Below are positions 62,338-64,000 of a DNA stretch of 64,000 nucleotides, one piece after another. Origin of the DNA: Novipirellula aureliae (GTDB lineage Bacteria; Planctomycetota; Planctomycetia; Pirellulales; Pirellulaceae); NCBI RefSeq assembly GCF_007860185.1, contig NZ_SJPY01000001.1, forward strand, positions 1,489,631 through 1,553,630. The letters are read 5' to 3'. A model generated the notes under the pieces. It was given only the letters and a program-made list of their open reading frames with translations, did not search any database and was not told the origin of the DNA. Both the position numbers and the translations under genes were made by a program. Position 1 is the first letter of the stretch. Every line of letters begins with the position of its first letter.

Positions 62338-62456
62338 CGGAGTGGATCTTGTTGAATCACTCGTCGTGCGGCAAGGTCTCGTTTTTGGGTACTGGACGAG
62401 GTAACGAGTCCTTGGGGACCGCGGTGCTGTCAGGGACTCGTAACCTCGTCCACTAC
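62338..62456. repeat. Palindromic repeat, GTACTGGACGAGG variant, with half of a family A copy
   Basis: 62340-62352 is a half copy of family A (GAGTGGATCTTG). The full dyad at 62389-62456 has arms GTACTGGACGAGGTAACGAG and CTCGTAACCTCGTCCACTAC. The motif resembles family A in its GTAGTGG termini, so the two may share an ancestor. Confidence 0.75.
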
Positions 62457-62503
62457 GACCAACCCTAATTTTCAATCTGGACAAAGCACTCGCAACTGGC
62501 AAC

Positions 62504-63391
62504 TCAAAACGTTTCGGGATAGATCACCAACTCGATGCGGCGGTTGGCGGCGCGGCCCGCGGCAGAGGTGTTTGGTTGGCGAGGATTGTTGGCGCCTTGT
62601 GCGACCGTGAATAACTGCTGGGCTGGCATCCCTGCTCGCCGTGTTAGCAGTTCCAAGACCGCAGCAGACTGACCCGCAGCCAATTGGTGACTCGTTGCAA
62701 CTTGGCCTCCGTACAGCGGCGAATCGTCGGTATAACCTTCCACTCCAATGCGTTGGTTTGGAAAGATCGCGCGAAGTTGTGCGGCAATCGGGTCGATCGT
62801 CGATGCAGCTTGCGGCAATAATTGGGTCGTTCCAGGTTGGAACAATTGGTCGGCGGGTACGACGATGCGAATCACGTCACCATTTTTTTCGACCGGGATC
62901 CCCCCCAGATTTAACCGACCGGCCAATTGTGCTAAGTCCGTGTTTGGCCGAATGGTTGCGCCACCACGCATCTGGGTCGACGCCTGATAACCGCGAACCT
63001 GGCTTTCAGCTTGCTTGGCTGCGATCGCCGTTGACTCGAATTGGCGTGTCGTGTCGGATAACTGCTTTCGGACCAGCCCTAATTCTTCTCGATAAACTTG
63101 AGCTTGTTGTTCGCTTTGTGCCAATTGAGTGTGCAATTGACGATTATTGTCGTCTAGCAATTGCACACGCCGACTCAGCTCTGCGATGCGAGCATCGGAA
63201 GGTTGAACCGCAGCGGTTTGCGGCGTCTGCCAAGGACTGGCACCATTCGTGTTGGCTAAGTACGGATTTTGGTTGCAGCCAACGAGCAACGAGCCGACGA
63301 AGATCGATGCAATGCCAACGAACGACTTCACCCCCGTCAGCGGGAAGCTGCGGATTGGCGTGATGTTCGCGGGACGGATGGATCGTCGCAT
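62504..63391 (-). CDS. OmpA-family lipoprotein with coiled coil
   Basis: About 295 residues from ATG 63391 (MRRSIRPANITPIRSFPLTG); a GTG at 63412 is another option. A signal segment leads to the lipobox VGCNQ. Then follow a coiled coil at about 65-130 (RIAELSRRVQLLDDNNRQLHTQLAQSEQQAQVYREEL), a linker, and an OmpA/MotB domain at about 180-295 (LFQPGTTQLLPQAASTIDPIAAQL, QRIGVEGYTDDSPL, NRRIELVIYP). It probably anchors the outer membrane to peptidoglycan, or its closest counterpart in planctomycetes. No partner is apparent nearby; the SBP-OmpA fusion at 21624 carries a related domain. Confidence 0.9.
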   Translation of the reverse strand: MRRSIRPANITPIRSFPLTGVKSFVGIASIFVGSLLVGCNQNPYLANTNGASPWQTPQTAAVQPSDARIAELSRRVQLLDDNNRQLHTQLAQSEQQAQVYREELGLVRKQLSDTTRQFESTAIAAKQAESQVRGYQASTQMRGGATIRPNTDLAQLAGRLNLGGIPVEKNGDVIRIVVPADQLFQPGTTQLLPQAASTIDPIAAQLRAIFPNQRIGVEGYTDDSPLYGGQVATSHQLAAGQSAAVLELLTRRAGMPAQQLFTVAQGANNPRQPNTSAAGRAANRRIELVIYPETF

Positions 63392-63436
63392 TGCTCTATA
63401 CTCTTGATTCACTTCAGAAAACGGACGGTTTCATCT

Positions 63437-63453
63437 TTCACAAGATCCACTAC
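63437..63453. repeat. Half copy of repeat family A
   Basis: TTTCACAAGATCCACTAC, corresponding to the right arm only. A purine-rich tandem stretch (GAAGGAGG and related units, 63518-63571) follows. The gap 63413-63667 shows no other feature. Confidence 0.6.
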
Positions 63454-63667
63454 TAAAACCTCGCTGACGGTAAAAAGATTTCGTCTACCACCGCAAGAGC
63501 AAAAATCGAGGCTCTTGAAGGAGGGAAGGAGTGAAGGAGTGAAGGAGGGAAGGAGGGAAGGAGGGAAGGGGTGAGCCTTGATTTGCCGTGAATTGGATTT
63601 CTGATTGCGATTTGCTATCTACCCCACCGCACCTAACAGCCCCCCGAGGCTAGAAAAGAACTTTGCG

Positions 63668-63747
63668 ATGAATGACTGTCGCGACCGAAAACTCGAGTAT
63701 CAAGCGAGGCAAAACCGGATACAAGAGCAAGGATTCAAAGCGCTAGC
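63668..63747 (+). pseudogene. 5' fragment of a small gene interrupted by the insertion sequence
   Basis: The ATG at 63668 begins MNDCRDRKLEYQARQNRIQE (a charged, helical start) and runs 26 codons to the insertion point. The next bases belong to the IS at 63748. I recall planctomycete small proteins beginning with this type of DRELEYRARQ helix, so an interrupted gene is plausible. The other half would lie beyond the IS, outside the window. Confidence 0.5.
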
Positions 63748-64000
63748 CCGGATTATTCACGAGACACCAAACAAAAAGGGCCTTTCTTGCGTCTAAGTGT
63801 TTAACAACAAAGCACTTTCGACAAACAAGGAAGACCCTTCATGAGTTTACAGTCTGCGCAGCAATTTGTCTTGGGCTTTTGGGACAATAAACCGATCGAA
63901 TTTGAGCAAGTCGAGGAGAATCTATCCTCCGATGGCGGACTGATCGCCTTCTATCAGCTCGATCAAAAACTCGGTTGGACAAAATCCCTGGCGAACCTCA
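63748..64000 (+). mobile_element. IS1380-type insertion sequence (left end, truncated by window)
   Basis: Begins CCCGGATTATTC after the target bases CTAG (63744-63747). It contains the start of a transposase gene at 63841. The terminal bases match both MITEs at 3441 and 48972. The right end lies outside the window. Confidence 0.8.
63841..64000 (+). CDS. IS1380-type transposase (3' partial)
   Basis: 53 codons from ATG 63841, after a GGAAG site. The translation begins MSLQSAQQFVLGFWDNKPIE and continues to LSSDGGLIAFYQLDQKLGW. The SSDGGL... block is what I associate with the N-terminus of IS1380-family DDE transposases. The catalytic region is beyond the window, so the family call rests on this block and the 4-bp target duplication of the related elements. 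Confidence 0.75.
   Translation, partial: MSLQSAQQFVLGFWDNKPIEFEQVEENLSSDGGLIAFYQLDQKLGWTKSLANL

Overview
The window looks like a chromosome segment of a marine planctomycete of the Pirellulaceae type (Rhodopirellula, Novipirellula and relatives). The evidence is two DUF1559 prepilin-like proteins with the C-terminal H-X9-DG motif, ECF sigma factors overlapping or divergent from an anti-sigma/vWA protein and a giant Ser/Thr kinase, a Tat-exported Gfo/Idh/MocA oxidoreductase, a flotillin FloA, and intergenic spaces packed with palindromic REP-like repeats, including the family that would translate as TGFQPV. No rRNA, tRNA, CRISPR array or prophage was seen. The assignment rests on protein families read by eye, not on a database search.

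Layout. 1-1607: the 3' part of floA and a repeat-rich coiled-coil protein. 1617-5484: two copies of a module (DUF1559 protein plus tiny lipoprotein), each with the same promoter-proximal element, separated by a MITE that carries a second MITE. 5747-10443: an RND efflux pump (permease and adaptor) behind a candidate sigma-54 promoter. 10695-17838: a five-gene minus-strand unit (ECF sigma, vWA/anti-sigma-like protein, PAS histidine kinase, single-domain response regulator, NtrC-type sigma-54 activator) that is the obvious candidate controller of the pump. 18089-26535: a plus-strand cluster of PspA, CDC48-like AAA+ ATPase, a small acidic protein, a TauA/SsuA-like binding protein fused to an OmpA domain, ABC permease, ABC ATPase and a membrane coiled-coil protein. 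I consider this the best candidate for a little-described system: an envelope-stress machine in which an ABC transporter is tethered to the cell wall.

26588-38059: a carboxypeptidase-regulatory-domain protein, a small HNH protein, a choloylglycine-hydrolase-like enzyme, a four-domain Ser/Thr kinase divergent from its ECF sigma factor, a DUF6263-like protein and an ABC-F ATPase. 38532-48884: sucA, a DoxX-like/oxidoreductase pair, a group 2 sigma-70 factor, a LarA-domain protein and fabZ. 49239-54642: a HlyD/FtsX/LolD-type ABC exporter divergent from an orphan NMT1-like lipoprotein. 55036-61341: a manganese locus in the order mntA-mntB-mntC-mntD-mntR, where both permeases end in DtxR-like domains. 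61674-64000: a methyltransferase, an OmpA-family lipoprotein and an IS1380-type insertion sequence that runs off the right edge and appears to interrupt a small gene.

A second theme is repeat biology. At least seven repeat families are present, three of them as head-to-tail arrays (86, 66 and about 115 bp units). Some repeats reach into genes: they supply the stop codons of mntR and mntD, part of the N-terminus of mntC, and in-frame minisatellites in sucA, the NtrC-type gene and the gene at 1065. The IS1380-type element has two non-autonomous relatives in the window, with clear 4-bp target duplications and one with an identifiable empty site.
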